This document shows positions 1 to 7,835 of a stretch of DNA of 64,000 bases, one piece after another. Every line of letters begins with the position of its first letter. Position 1 is the first letter of the stretch. A program made the position numbers and the translations under genes. The stretch comes from Helicobacter_D ganmani. GTDB taxonomy: Bacteria; Campylobacterota; Campylobacteria; Campylobacterales; Helicobacteraceae. The stretch lies in the NCBI RefSeq assembly GCF_965138225.1, contig NZ_CBCSAX010000001.1, one strand, 5' to 3'. The notes under the pieces were generated by a model. The model made no database searches, was not told the DNA's origin, and worked only from the letters and a program-made list of their open reading frames with translations.

Positions 1-417
1 TCTGGATTTGGCAAAACAAGAGAATTTGCGACTTTTGCGGTGATTTTGAGTATTGCAGTCTTTAGCTTTTTAGTGTATTTTGCTAGCGTGATTATGGGAA
101 GTGGAATCGCAGCATTTAATGCCTTTGGCAGATTAGCTCCAGAAGTAGCAACGAAGCTTGGAATCGCGCCGATTACTTTAGTTTTACCCATAGAGATTGC
201 GTCTTGTCTAGGGCGGGCGGCTTCTCCGATTGCGGGTGGGATTCTTGCTCTAGCGGGGTTTGCGAAAGTTTCGCCAATGGAGATTATCAAGCGCACAACT
301 CCGCTTTTGCTCCTTGCTATGGTGGTGAATATCCTTGTGGCTTTTTATCTTGCAAAGGCGAATCCTCTTCCTCCACAAGAGCGCACACAAACGCAGGCGG
401 TGGAATCTCTTTTTTAG
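1..417 (+). CDS. C4-dicarboxylate carrier, DcuC type (3' end only)
   Basis: The reading frame is open from base 1 and ends at TAG 415-417, so only about 138 C-terminal residues are present. The visible part is almost wholly hydrophobic, with roughly three membrane spans separated by short loops such as GRLAPEVATKLG and LGRAASPIAGG. It ends in a short polar tail. These loop motifs fit the C-terminal half of DcuC-family anaerobic C4-dicarboxylate carriers, which exchange succinate for fumarate or malate across the inner membrane. The start lies upstream of the window. The family call rests on the C-terminal part alone. Confidence 0.7.
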   Translation, partial: SGFGKTREFATFAVILSIAVFSFLVYFASVIMGSGIAAFNAFGRLAPEVATKLGIAPITLVLPIEIASCLGRAASPIAGGILALAGFAKVSPMEIIKRTTPLLLLAMVVNILVAFYLAKANPLPPQERTQTQAVESLF

Positions 418-457
418 ATTTTTTGGGTTGTTTTTCTCATTGTTGCAGGGTTATTGC

Positions 458-486
458 TGTGGGATTTCATACCACAAGCTTACTTC
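458..486 (+). terminator. hairpin after the dicarboxylate carrier
   Basis: GCTGTGGGAT and ATACCACAAGC form an imperfect stem around a TTC loop about 50 bases after the carrier stop. There is only a weak T-rich stretch after it. The same TGTGGGATTCCACA-like core recurs at 32182 and 35226. It may be a terminator or a dispersed hairpin repeat. Confidence 0.3.
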
Positions 487-833
487 CTCAAAATATGCAA
501 ATATTCCAAAGTGCAATCTTGCTTTTGGATTCGTTTGGAATCCGCTTTGAAACGTTGGTGTTTTTGTGTAGCAAAAGAGTATTTGCCATATTTTTCAAAA
601 ATAGCTTGAATTTGCTCTAAACCAAGCAATCCCTCATCATTATAGCTTAGAAAATCCACTCAAATCATTGCTAATAATTTGCTTTACTTGTGTTTTAAAA
701 AGCCTCCCCACTGCTGCAGTTCCAGCGAATATATCACAAAAGATAGAATCTTTTAAAGACTTTGTGCGAGCTTTTTGAAGTGTAGATTCTATACTTGTTT
801 GCAAAAAGTGAGAGAGTTTAAATTTTAATTTAC
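480..833 (-). pseudogene. remnant of a D12-class N6-adenine DNA methyltransferase
   Basis: On the minus strand this stretch encodes two ends of a D12 (Dam-like) methyltransferase with the middle missing. The N-terminal piece has the SAM-binding motif I, FCDIFAGTAAVGRLFK (DIFAGT core at 706-735), then IISNDLS. The C-terminal piece, in another frame, reads DFLSYNDEGLLGLEQI, then KYGKYSF, QRFKADSKR, and ends EYLHILRK with its stop at 480-482. Both ends are family hallmarks. The joint is near 655-665, where some 200 codons including the catalytic DPPY motif have been lost. No start codon is left, because the N-terminus abuts the bioA stop. It cannot be functional. Confidence 0.85.
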
Positions 834-834
834 A

Positions 835-2166
835 TTAAACTTTCGTTTTGTTTGCAAATTTATCCACAAAGATTTTCAGAATCTCTACAAGGGATTCTAC
901 GATATAGCTTGCTTGTTCTTTAGTTAAAACATAAGGAGGCATAAGATAGATTGTGTTACCAAGGGGGCGCAGGAGCAAGCCACGCTTTAAGCCAGCGTTA
1001 AATACCTCTAAGCCCTTGCGTTGTCCCTCAAAGCCACCCAAATCAAAGGCAAACACCATTCCTTGATGTCTAAGATTCTGCACAAAGCCAAACTCTTGCA
1101 AAACCTGCAATTTCTTCCAAATAAATTGCGAGAGAATCGCATTGTTTTCTAGCACATTGTCTCTCTCAAAAATATCTAAAACCGCATTGGCACACGCACA
1201 CGCAAGCGCATTTCCTGTGTAAGAATGCGAATGCAAAAAGGCTTTATGCTCTTCATAGGGCGCATAAAATAAACTATAAATTTCATTCGTCGTAATCACA
1301 ACAGAAAGCGGTAAATATCCTCCTGTGATTCCTTTGCTAAGGCACAAGAAATCTGGCACAACCCCGCATTGTTGATAGGCAAAAAAACTTCCTGTGCGCC
1401 CAAATCCCACCGCAATTTCATCAAAAATCACATACACTCCCGCTTCCTGACACATTTTTACCGCTTCTTGCACGAATTTTGCGCTATACATATTCATATT
1501 TCCTGCGCATTGTATCAAGGGCTCTAGTACAAATGCAGCAATTTCCTCCTTGTGTGCCTGTAATAGTGTTTTTAAGGATTCTAGGGATTCCGCAAAGTTC
1601 TCTCCACTAGGTGCTTTGACTTTTAATGTTTCTAGCAAAAGCGGTTGATAGACTTGTGTATAAATCCCTACATCTCCCACGCTTAATGCCCCGATAGTCT
1701 CTCCATGATAGGCGTTTTCTAGGCATATAAATTTATTTTTCTTTTTCTTTTGAATCGCACAAGCGTGGAATGCCATTTTGAGTGCAACTTCAATCGCACT
1801 TGAGCCATTATCGGCATAGAAACACTTGCCGAATTTAGAATCCAAAAGCTCCAAAAGTCGGTGGGATAATTCAATAATGGGCTTGTGCGTGAAACCTGCA
1901 AAAATAATGTGTTCTAAGCTGTCTAACTGCTCTTTAAGTTTTGCGCTAATATAAGGATTGCAATGTCCAAAGAGATTTACCCACCAGCTAGAAACGCAGT
2001 CCAAATAAGCCCGATTCTCAAAGTCGTAGAGATATACGCCTTGCGCACGCGCTATTGGAATCAGCGGAATATTCGCCTCGTGGTCGTGCATTTGCGTGCA
2101 AGGATGCCAAATACACGAAAGGTCTAGTTCCTTAAGTTTTGCGGATTCTGTGTTGTCTAGTGTCAT
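835..2166 (-). CDS. bioA: adenosylmethionine--8-amino-7-oxononanoate aminotransferase
   Basis: PLP enzyme of biotin synthesis that converts KAPA to DAPA using SAM as amino donor. The 443-residue length is normal for BioA. Visible motifs are IWHPCTQM near residue 20, the SSWWVNLFGH substrate region (59-68), YADNGSSAIEVALKM (117-131), the PLP-ring aspartate in IFDEIAVGFGRTG (D249) and the Schiff-base lysine in LSKGITGGYLPLS (K278). The frame is open for 34 more codons upstream, but ATG 2166 has an AAAGG ribosome site seven bases before it and matches the usual N-terminus. It stands apart from the other biotin genes at 26.7-31.7 kb. Confidence 0.93.
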   Translation of the reverse strand: MTLDNTESAKLKELDLSCIWHPCTQMHDHEANIPLIPIARAQGVYLYDFENRAYLDCVSSWWVNLFGHCNPYISAKLKEQLDSLEHIIFAGFTHKPIIELSHRLLELLDSKFGKCFYADNGSSAIEVALKMAFHACAIQKKKKNKFICLENAYHGETIGALSVGDVGIYTQVYQPLLLETLKVKAPSGENFAESLESLKTLLQAHKEEIAAFVLEPLIQCAGNMNMYSAKFVQEAVKMCQEAGVYVIFDEIAVGFGRTGSFFAYQQCGVVPDFLCLSKGITGGYLPLSVVITTNEIYSLFYAPYEEHKAFLHSHSYTGNALACACANAVLDIFERDNVLENNAILSQFIWKKLQVLQEFGFVQNLRHQGMVFAFDLGGFEGQRKGLEVFNAGLKRGLLLRPLGNTIYLMPPYVLTKEQASYIVESLVEILKIFVDKFANKTKV

Positions 2167-2328
2167 TTCTTTGCCTTTGGTGTGTGGATAAAGTTTGGGA
2201 TAAATTTTAACACAAATGTGATTTATTGTATTCTTTTTCGCAGTTTTATGGAATCTCTTAAAGCGCACAAAGATAAATTTAGTCGCTTTTTGCTAGAATT
2301 TATCATTATATTTGGAAGAGGTTAAGCT

Positions 2329-2640
2329 TTGAAAATCAAAAAAGTAAAAGACAATGTTTATATTCTACGCGGCAAAATCAAGGAAATTAGCGATTATCAC
2401 GATATAAAAATGCTCTTAGAAAAGCATAAAAACGAGCCTAACATGGAATTTCATTTTGAGATTCCACAGGCAAAAGAAGTGAATTTTTACATTCTTGGCT
2501 ATTGCTTAAAACTAGCACGCAAAAATGGTTTTAAATTTCACTTTTATATCGCAAGCCCTTATTTATATGATACTTTTGTGCGCTTGGGATTACACCAGTT
2601 TTTTGAGGTTGTTAATGACAGCATGGAACTCTATTTATAG
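2329..2640 (+). CDS. small STAS-like protein
   Basis: 103-residue soluble protein with a TTG start behind GGAAGAGG. The pattern of short strands and helices, ending FVRLGLHQFFEVV, resembles STAS/anti-sigma-antagonist folds (compare LxLxGLxxxFEI), but the phosphorylatable serine region is not recognisable. The 3' end overlaps lgt by 26 bases in another frame, so the two are probably translationally coupled. An uncharacterised gene sits in front of lgt in H. pylori too. A role in signalling is only inferred from the fold. Confidence 0.7.
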   Translation: MKIKKVKDNVYILRGKIKEISDYHDIKMLLEKHKNEPNMEFHFEIPQAKEVNFYILGYCLKLARKNGFKFHFYIASPYLYDTFVRLGLHQFFEVVNDSMELYL

Positions 2641-3469
2641 TCATTTTGACCCCATTGCATTTTTTGTTTTTGGGATTCCGGTGCATTGGTATGGACTGAT
2701 GTATGTGCTTGCTTTGCTTGTCGCGCTTTTGGTTGCCAAAGTTTTTGTCAAGATAGATAATTATCCTATTTCTAACGCACTTTTGGATAGTTATTTTATT
2801 TGGGTTGAGATTGGCGTGATTTTGGGTGCAAGACTCGGATATATTTTGTTTTATGACCCATGGACGAGTTATTATCTCACGCATCCTTGGGAGATTTTCA
2901 ATCCATTTGATAGGGAGGGCAACTTCGTAGGGATTCGTGGAATGAGCTATCACGGGGCGGTGATTGGATTTTTGGTTGCATCTATGTTGTTTGCGAAAGT
3001 TAAAAAAGTAAATTTCTGGCTTTTTATGGATTTAGCAGGACTTAGTATTCCGTTAGGTTATGTGTTTGGACGCATTGGAAATTTTCTAAATCAAGAATTA
3101 GTCGGGCGCGAGAGCACAAGCGGAATCGGAATCTATGTAGAGGGCATTTTAAGACACCCAAGCCAACTTTATGAAGCATTTTTAGAGGGTATTTTGGTAT
3201 TTGCGATTCTATATTTTTGGCGCAAAAGAGCGCGGTTTGTGGGTGAAATTGGAATCTTGTATGGCGTGTGGTATTCTTTTATGCGCTTTGTCGCAGAGTT
3301 TTTTAGAGAGCCTGATGCGCAACTTGGCTTTATCGCGTTTGATTGGCTGACTTTGGGACAACTTTTGTCCTTGCTTATCGGCGGATTCTGCTTGGTATTG
3401 TGGCTTTATAAGAGGGCGCAAGCTTCAGAGGAGAATGCGCTAGGGATTGGGAATCGCAAAAATGGCTAA
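2615..3469 (+). CDS. lgt: prolipoprotein diacylglyceryl transferase
   Basis: Inner-membrane enzyme that moves diacylglycerol from phosphatidylglycerol to the lipobox cysteine of prolipoproteins, the first step of lipoprotein maturation. 284 residues with about seven membrane spans. Key family motifs are GARLGYILFY (71-80), the YHGAVIGF block (112-119), the Lgt signature GRIGNFLNQELVGR (152-165) and HPSQLYE. The start was set at ATG 2615 because GAGG lies seven bases upstream and the protein then begins just before the first span. The frame opens earlier inside the STAS-like gene, but that extension is not Lgt-like. Substrates in this window include the lipoproteins at 56.4-58.2 kb and 62.1 kb. 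Confidence 0.95.
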   Translation: MTAWNSIYSHFDPIAFFVFGIPVHWYGLMYVLALLVALLVAKVFVKIDNYPISNALLDSYFIWVEIGVILGARLGYILFYDPWTSYYLTHPWEIFNPFDREGNFVGIRGMSYHGAVIGFLVASMLFAKVKKVNFWLFMDLAGLSIPLGYVFGRIGNFLNQELVGRESTSGIGIYVEGILRHPSQLYEAFLEGILVFAILYFWRKRARFVGEIGILYGVWYSFMRFVAEFFREPDAQLGFIAFDWLTLGQLLSLLIGGFCLVLWLYKRAQASEENALGIGNRKNG

Positions 3470-5414
3470 TCTTTCTTTGCAGAATGTTTCCAAACAATAC
3501 GATTATAAAGTGATTTTGCAAGATGTTTCCTTGCACATTCACGAGGGGGAACGCATAGCAATCGTGGGGCGCAATGGAGCGGGCAAATCTACTTTGTTGA
3601 AAATCCTAAGTGGCGAGGTAGAACCCGATGAGGGAGCGCGTATGCAAGAGGGAGATTTGGAGATTAAGTATTTAATCCAAAAGCCACATTTCAAAGCAGG
3701 ACAAACAGCTAAAGAGGCAATTTTGGAGGCTTTGGAATCCCTTAATCTCGCAAGGACGCGTTATTTTGAAGTGGCAAAGCAACTGCAAGAGATTCCAGAG
3801 GATAAGGCTCTTTTGCGAGAATATGCGGAGCTGTCTAGCTTGATTGACCACCATAACGCTTGGGATTTGGAATCCAAAGTGAAACAAGTATTAGAAACTT
3901 TTGCGCTAGAATCTTTGCAAGATAGGTTCGTGAATTTGCTAAGTGGCGGAGAGCAAAAGCGCGTCGCACTTGCTTGTCTTTTGCTATCCAAACCAGATAT
4001 TTTACTGCTTGATGAGCCGACAAACCACCTAGATGTGCAAATGGTAGAGTTTTTGGAATCTATGCTTTTGCGTGCGAATTTTACCCTAGTTTTTATCAGC
4101 CATGATAGATATTTTATTGATAGAATCGCAACGCGGGTTGTAGAGGTAGAAGAGGGGAGATTACGGCATTTTAAGGGCGGATATAGCGATTATTTGCACC
4201 AAAAGGAAGTTTTGCTCCTAAGCCTAGCAAAAAGCCACGAAACGCTTTTGAAACATTTAAAAGCAGAGGAAGAGTGGCTCGCGCGCGGGGTTCGTGCGAG
4301 AGTAAAACGCAATGAGGGACGCAAGGAGCGACTAATGCAAATGCGTCAAGAGGCTAAAAGTAATCCCTCCATCATTCGCAAAATGACTTTGGAGCTAGAA
4401 AGAGAGCGCAAGCATTTCAATCAAGAAGAGGGTAGCAATCGCAAAAAAATGCTGTTTGAGACAAAGAATCTCTGTGTAGAAATCGGCGGAAAAACCTTGA
4501 TTCGTGGATTGACAACAAGGATTCTACAAGGCAATAAAATCGCAATCGTGGGGCGCAATGGCGCAGGTAAATCTACTTTGCTTAAACTGCTTTTGGGACA
4601 GATTCAGCCAAGCAGTGGGAGCGTGGAGAGGGGAGAAATGAAAATAGGTTATTTTGACCAGCACCGCGAAAACTTAGACGATAGCAAAGATTTGTTAGAG
4701 ACTTTTTGTCCTTTTGGCGGAGACCATATTGAAGTGCGTGGCAAAAGTATGCACATTTTTGGTTATTTGAAAAATTTTTTGTTCCCCAAAGAATTTTTGG
4801 ATAAAAAAATTGGCGCATTAAGCGGTGGAGAAAAGAATCGCGTCGCTCTTGCCTTACTCTTTACCAAAACCTATGATTGCTTGATACTAGACGAGCCGAC
4901 GAATGATTTGGATATTCTCACGATTAATATTTTAGAGGAATATTTGCAAAGTTTTGAGGGGGCAATTATTTTTGTGAGCCACGACCGCTATTTTGTGGAT
5001 AAGATTGCACAAAAATTGTATGTTTTTAAGGGAAGTGGCGAGGTGGTGGAATCGCACAAAAGCTTTAGCGAATATTTGGAGATTGAAAGCGAATTGTGCG
5101 AATACAAGGCGTTTAGCGCAGAGTTAGAATCGCAACAAACTCCTTGTGAGTTTAAGGATTCTCAAGAGGCGCAAACTCAAGCTCCCAAAAAGACAAAGCT
5201 AAGCTACAAAGAGAAGCGACTACTAGAGATTCTGCCCCAAGAGATTGAAAGCCTAGAATTAGAGATTAAAGGGCTTGAGGAGGCGTTGTTTAAAGGGGAT
5301 TTGGGTGTGCAAGAATTACAAGAAAAGTCTGTGGAGTTAGAATCCAAAAAGGCATTGTGCGAAGAAAAGATTACGCAATATTTAGAGCTAGAGGAAAAGG
5401 AATCGCAACTTTAA
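3462..5414 (+). CDS. ABC-F family ATPase, Uup-like
   Basis: Soluble protein with two ATP-binding cassettes in one chain and no membrane domain, the layout of ABC-F translation factors. Both cassettes are intact: VGRNGAGKSTLLK occurs twice, the signatures are LSGGEQKRVALA and LSGGEKNRVALA, and the Walker B motifs are LLLDEPTNHLD and LILDEPTNDLD. The basic inter-cassette linker (ARVKRNEGRKERLMQMR) would reach the ribosomal tRNA sites. The last 80 or so residues are charged and coiled-coil-like, as in Uup. ATG 3462 overlaps the lgt end by eight bases; an upstream TTG at 3447 is less likely. Role in ribosome rescue or resistance is inferred from the family. Confidence 0.9.
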   Translation: MANLSLQNVSKQYDYKVILQDVSLHIHEGERIAIVGRNGAGKSTLLKILSGEVEPDEGARMQEGDLEIKYLIQKPHFKAGQTAKEAILEALESLNLARTRYFEVAKQLQEIPEDKALLREYAELSSLIDHHNAWDLESKVKQVLETFALESLQDRFVNLLSGGEQKRVALACLLLSKPDILLLDEPTNHLDVQMVEFLESMLLRANFTLVFISHDRYFIDRIATRVVEVEEGRLRHFKGGYSDYLHQKEVLLLSLAKSHETLLKHLKAEEEWLARGVRARVKRNEGRKERLMQMRQEAKSNPSIIRKMTLELERERKHFNQEEGSNRKKMLFETKNLCVEIGGKTLIRGLTTRILQGNKIAIVGRNGAGKSTLLKLLLGQIQPSSGSVERGEMKIGYFDQHRENLDDSKDLLETFCPFGGDHIEVRGKSMHIFGYLKNFLFPKEFLDKKIGALSGGEKNRVALALLFTKTYDCLILDEPTNDLDILTINILEEYLQSFEGAIIFVSHDRYFVDKIAQKLYVFKGSGEVVESHKSFSEYLEIESELCEYKAFSAELESQQTPCEFKDSQEAQTQAPKKTKLSYKEKRLLEILPQEIESLELEIKGLEEALFKGDLGVQELQEKSVELESKKALCEEKITQYLELEEKESQL

Positions 5415-5452
5415 TGAATTAAATTTCTTGCAAGGGTGCAATAGCTGATTTT

Positions 5453-5492
5453 TGTCCTTGCGAGGAATGAAACGCCGAAGCAATCCATAATA
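5453..5492. repeat. intergenic ATTGCTTCG-type repeat, copy 1
   Basis: Read on the minus strand it is ATTATGGATTGCTTCGGCG followed by TTCATTCCTCGCAAGGAC. It belongs to the dispersed intergenic family described in the findings and contains no ORF. Confidence 0.6.
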
Positions 5493-5530
5493 TAGAACTT
5501 TAGAAAAATAAAACAACAGAATCTTAATAA

Positions 5531-5546
5531 TGGCATACTTTTTGCT
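5531..5546 (+). promoter_or_regulatory. sigma-54 (RpoN) promoter
   Basis: TGGCATACTTTTTGCT has the GG and GC dinucleotides exactly 12 bases apart and differs from the TGGCAC-N5-TTGCT consensus at one position. It lies 34 bases before the ATG at 5581, leaving a short leader with an AAAGGG ribosome site. In Helicobacter and Campylobacter RpoN mainly drives middle flagellar genes, so the two downstream genes may belong to that regulon. Confidence 0.8.
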
Positions 5547-5580
5547 TAAGATTCTACATATCTTATTTTAAAGGGTTAAA

Positions 5581-6195
5581 ATGACAAGAAAAGCTTTAAG
5601 TCTTGCGTTGGCAAGTGTTTTAAGTTGCACAATCGCATTTGGTGCAGATAGCAACTATACCACAGAGGGTAAAGAGAAAGTTACGAGAAATGGAATGAAT
5701 TTCTATGTAGAGCCAAATTCTCCACTAAAGGAAAGAATCCTTAGTGGGAAATTTGATAAATCTTTAGAGAGAATGAAAAAAGCGTATGAGGCAAATAAAA
5801 ATAACGAAGCCACAAAGGCAGCAGCCCCACCTGTAAGTGCTGTGTATATCATAGGAGTGTGTTCGTCTCAAATGAAAGAGCAAACAGGCTATGATTGTGA
5901 AGAGATTCCTAGCGATACTCAAACAGAAACAATTATCAATCACGGGGGCAATCCATTTGAAGTTATTACGGGAGTTGTAGGCTATGGAGGCAGAAGCACA
6001 GATAGTGCAACTTTTGCGGGAAATCAGGCAACAATGATAGAATGTCAAGGCGCAGTCAATAATAGTAACATTGTTTATGGTTGGTTGGAAGTTTGGGATA
6101 TTTCCAAGCCTAGCAATACCAATGGCACATTTACTTACACAGCGCGTTCCATTAATGTTGGTCCCACAATGAGTGCGAGTATTTATATTAAATAA
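5581..6195 (+). CDS. secreted protein of unknown function, RpoN-promoted
   Basis: 204 residues with a clear Sec signal peptide: a basic start (MTRKALS), a hydrophobic core and a cleavage site after AFGA near residue 22. The mature part has a charged, helical N-terminal third, then a beta-rich glycine-containing domain (VVGYGGRST, YGWLEVWDISKP) ending in IYIK. Three cysteines (CSS, YDCEE, IECQG) could form one disulfide. I do not recognise the family. It follows the sigma-54 promoter at 5531 and precedes another unknown gene by nine bases, so expression with flagellar genes is an inference worth testing. Confidence 0.8.
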   Translation: MTRKALSLALASVLSCTIAFGADSNYTTEGKEKVTRNGMNFYVEPNSPLKERILSGKFDKSLERMKKAYEANKNNEATKAAAPPVSAVYIIGVCSSQMKEQTGYDCEEIPSDTQTETIINHGGNPFEVITGVVGYGGRSTDSATFAGNQATMIECQGAVNNSNIVYGWLEVWDISKPSNTNGTFTYTARSINVGPTMSASIYIK

Positions 6196-6204
6196 AGGAT
6201 TCTT

Positions 6205-6717
6205 ATGCAAATCAACACACAAAATTATCAAAACTTATCATTGTATAAGAATCCCTCCAACCAAACCCAAACAACACAATCCCAAGAGGATTCCAAAACT
6301 TTTGGCGAACATTTGGGTATGGTAGTGCCAACAGAGGAGAAGCTAAAGCAATGGGAAAGTGAAAGCCAAAACATACAAGAGGATTCCACTCCCACACTTG
6401 ATAGAGGGACACGCGCCCTTGCTCTTGCGGCGAAATTTGCTAATGACATAGAAAAGGCGATGAAAGCACAAGGAATCAGTGATGTTTCTAAGCTAGATAA
6501 GGCGATTTTCAACCAAGTACGAAGGGAGAGTAGCCTAGAATCTAGCCCTGAAAAAATCCAAGATTTGCTTGATGAGACAATTTTTGCATTGCAAAACGAT
6601 AGAGTGCAAAGCGGGCATTTAAGCAATGGCGCGTTTGAGAGCCAAGCACAATTTGAAGCGCGAAAGACAAAGACAATAGATATTTTAAGCGAGATTCTGC
6701 AAGGGATTAAGGCGTAA
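6205..6717 (+). CDS. cytoplasmic protein of unknown function
   Basis: 170 residues, no signal peptide and no membrane span. The first 65 residues are low-complexity and rich in Q, T, S and N (NQTQTTQSQEDSK). The rest looks helical (LALAAKFANDIEKAMKAQ, IQDLLDETIFALQ, TIDILSEILQGIKA). It begins nine bases after the secreted protein gene, so it is almost certainly in the same RpoN-driven transcript. A disordered N-terminus with a helical body is common among flagellar export partners and chaperones, but no specific family is recognised. Confidence 0.78.
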   Translation: MQINTQNYQNLSLYKNPSNQTQTTQSQEDSKTFGEHLGMVVPTEEKLKQWESESQNIQEDSTPTLDRGTRALALAAKFANDIEKAMKAQGISDVSKLDKAIFNQVRRESSLESSPEKIQDLLDETIFALQNDRVQSGHLSNGAFESQAQFEARKTKTIDILSEILQGIKA

Positions 6718-6744
6718 GATTCCATTGTTTTATTTTCTTTGCAT

Positions 6745-6855
6745 TATTATGGATTTGCGGCTCAAAGCGGGCAAACTGCTTCGCAAGTCGTGCGCCACGA
6801 AGTCTAATGACTTCTCACAAGGACGCATACCAATCTATCTGCGATAGAATCCCGC
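6745..6855. repeat. degenerate intergenic repeat cluster
   Basis: Non-coding spacer holding ATTATGGATTTGCGG, GCTTCGCAAG, CACAAGGACGC and CCAATCTAT pieces, diverged forms of the same intergenic family. It separates the convergent unknown gene and hemB. Confidence 0.4.
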
Positions 6856-6860
6856 GAGTC

Positions 6861-7826
6861 CTATAACAGCTTGGCAATTTCTTTTGCGTGGTAGGTAATG
6901 ATAATGTCTGCTCCCGCGCGTTTGAAACCAATCATTGTTTCTAGCAAAACGCGTTCATAATCAATCAAATTGTTTTTTTGCGCAAATTTCAGCATTGCAT
7001 ACTCCCCGCTTACATTATACACCGCAAGGGGTAATAAGGTGCGTTCTCTAATGTCGCGCACAATGTCAAGATAGGCAAGTGCGGGCTTAACCATTAAAAT
7101 ATCTGCGCCTTGTCTCTCATCTTCTAGGCTCTCTAGGATTGCTTCTCGGCGGTTTGCGGGATTTTGTTGGTAACTTTTGCGGTCTCCAAAGCTTGGGGTG
7201 CTGTTTGCAACATCGCGGAAAGGTCCATAATAGCCGCTTGCAAATTTGGTAGAATAGCTCATCAGTGGAATATGAGAAAAGCCTGCGCTGTCCAATGCGT
7301 TGCGTAAGTGTTCTATCATTCCGTCCATCATTCCGCTTGGCGCAATCAAATCTGCGCCCGCTTGCGCAAGCACAAGGGCTTGTTTGTTTAGAATCTCTAG
7401 GGTTAAATCATTATCCACGCTTTGGAGTTTTGGGTTTAGGATTCCACAATGCCCGTGGTCTGTGTATTCGCAAAAACACAAATCCACGCACAAAAGCATA
7501 TTTGGAAATTTTGCCTTGATTGCGCGCAAGGCTTGCGCGATAATGCCCTCCGAACTTAGTGCCTCACTACCCACACTATCTTTAATCGCTGGAATCCCAA
7601 AAAGCATAATTGCTTCAATGCCTAATCGCTCTAACTCCTCACATTCTTTTAAGGCATTATCAATGCTTAATTGATAGACATCAGGCATAGAAGGGATTGC
7701 ATTTTTAATGCCCTCTCCGTGCGTAATAAAGAGGGGATAGATTAAGTCTTCTGTGCGCAAGCTTGTTTCCTCTACGAGATTCCGCACGATAGGGTTTAGC
7801 CGAACTCTTCTTAAACGTTTAAACAT
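6861..7826 (-). CDS. hemB: delta-aminolevulinic acid dehydratase (porphobilinogen synthase)
   Basis: Condenses two 5-aminolevulinates into porphobilinogen, the second step of haem synthesis from glutamate, in the cytoplasm. 321 residues, full length. The catalytic-metal cysteines are present in VDLCFCEYTDHGHCG (C117, C119, C127). The two active-site lysines fit K194 (YSTKFASGYYGPFR) and K247 (DILMVKPALAYLD). APSGMMDG is also typical. ATG 7826 follows AAAGGAG. It lies nine bases after arsS, as in H. pylori, so it may share the arsRS transcript. Confidence 0.96.
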   Translation of the reverse strand: MFKRLRRVRLNPIVRNLVEETSLRTEDLIYPLFITHGEGIKNAIPSMPDVYQLSIDNALKECEELERLGIEAIMLFGIPAIKDSVGSEALSSEGIIAQALRAIKAKFPNMLLCVDLCFCEYTDHGHCGILNPKLQSVDNDLTLEILNKQALVLAQAGADLIAPSGMMDGMIEHLRNALDSAGFSHIPLMSYSTKFASGYYGPFRDVANSTPSFGDRKSYQQNPANRREAILESLEDERQGADILMVKPALAYLDIVRDIRERTLLPLAVYNVSGEYAMLKFAQKNNLIDYERVLLETMIGFKRAGADIIITYHAKEIAKLL

Positions 7827-7835
7827 ATTTCTCCT

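Noticed and set aside
204..620. 138-codon plus-strand frame over the carrier end
   Set aside because: Shadow of the carrier gene and the methyltransferase fossil, serine/cysteine-rich, no start signal.
2612..2953. 113-codon frame antisense to lgt
   Set aside because: Fully inside the lgt coding sequence on the other strand; lgt motifs decide the strand.
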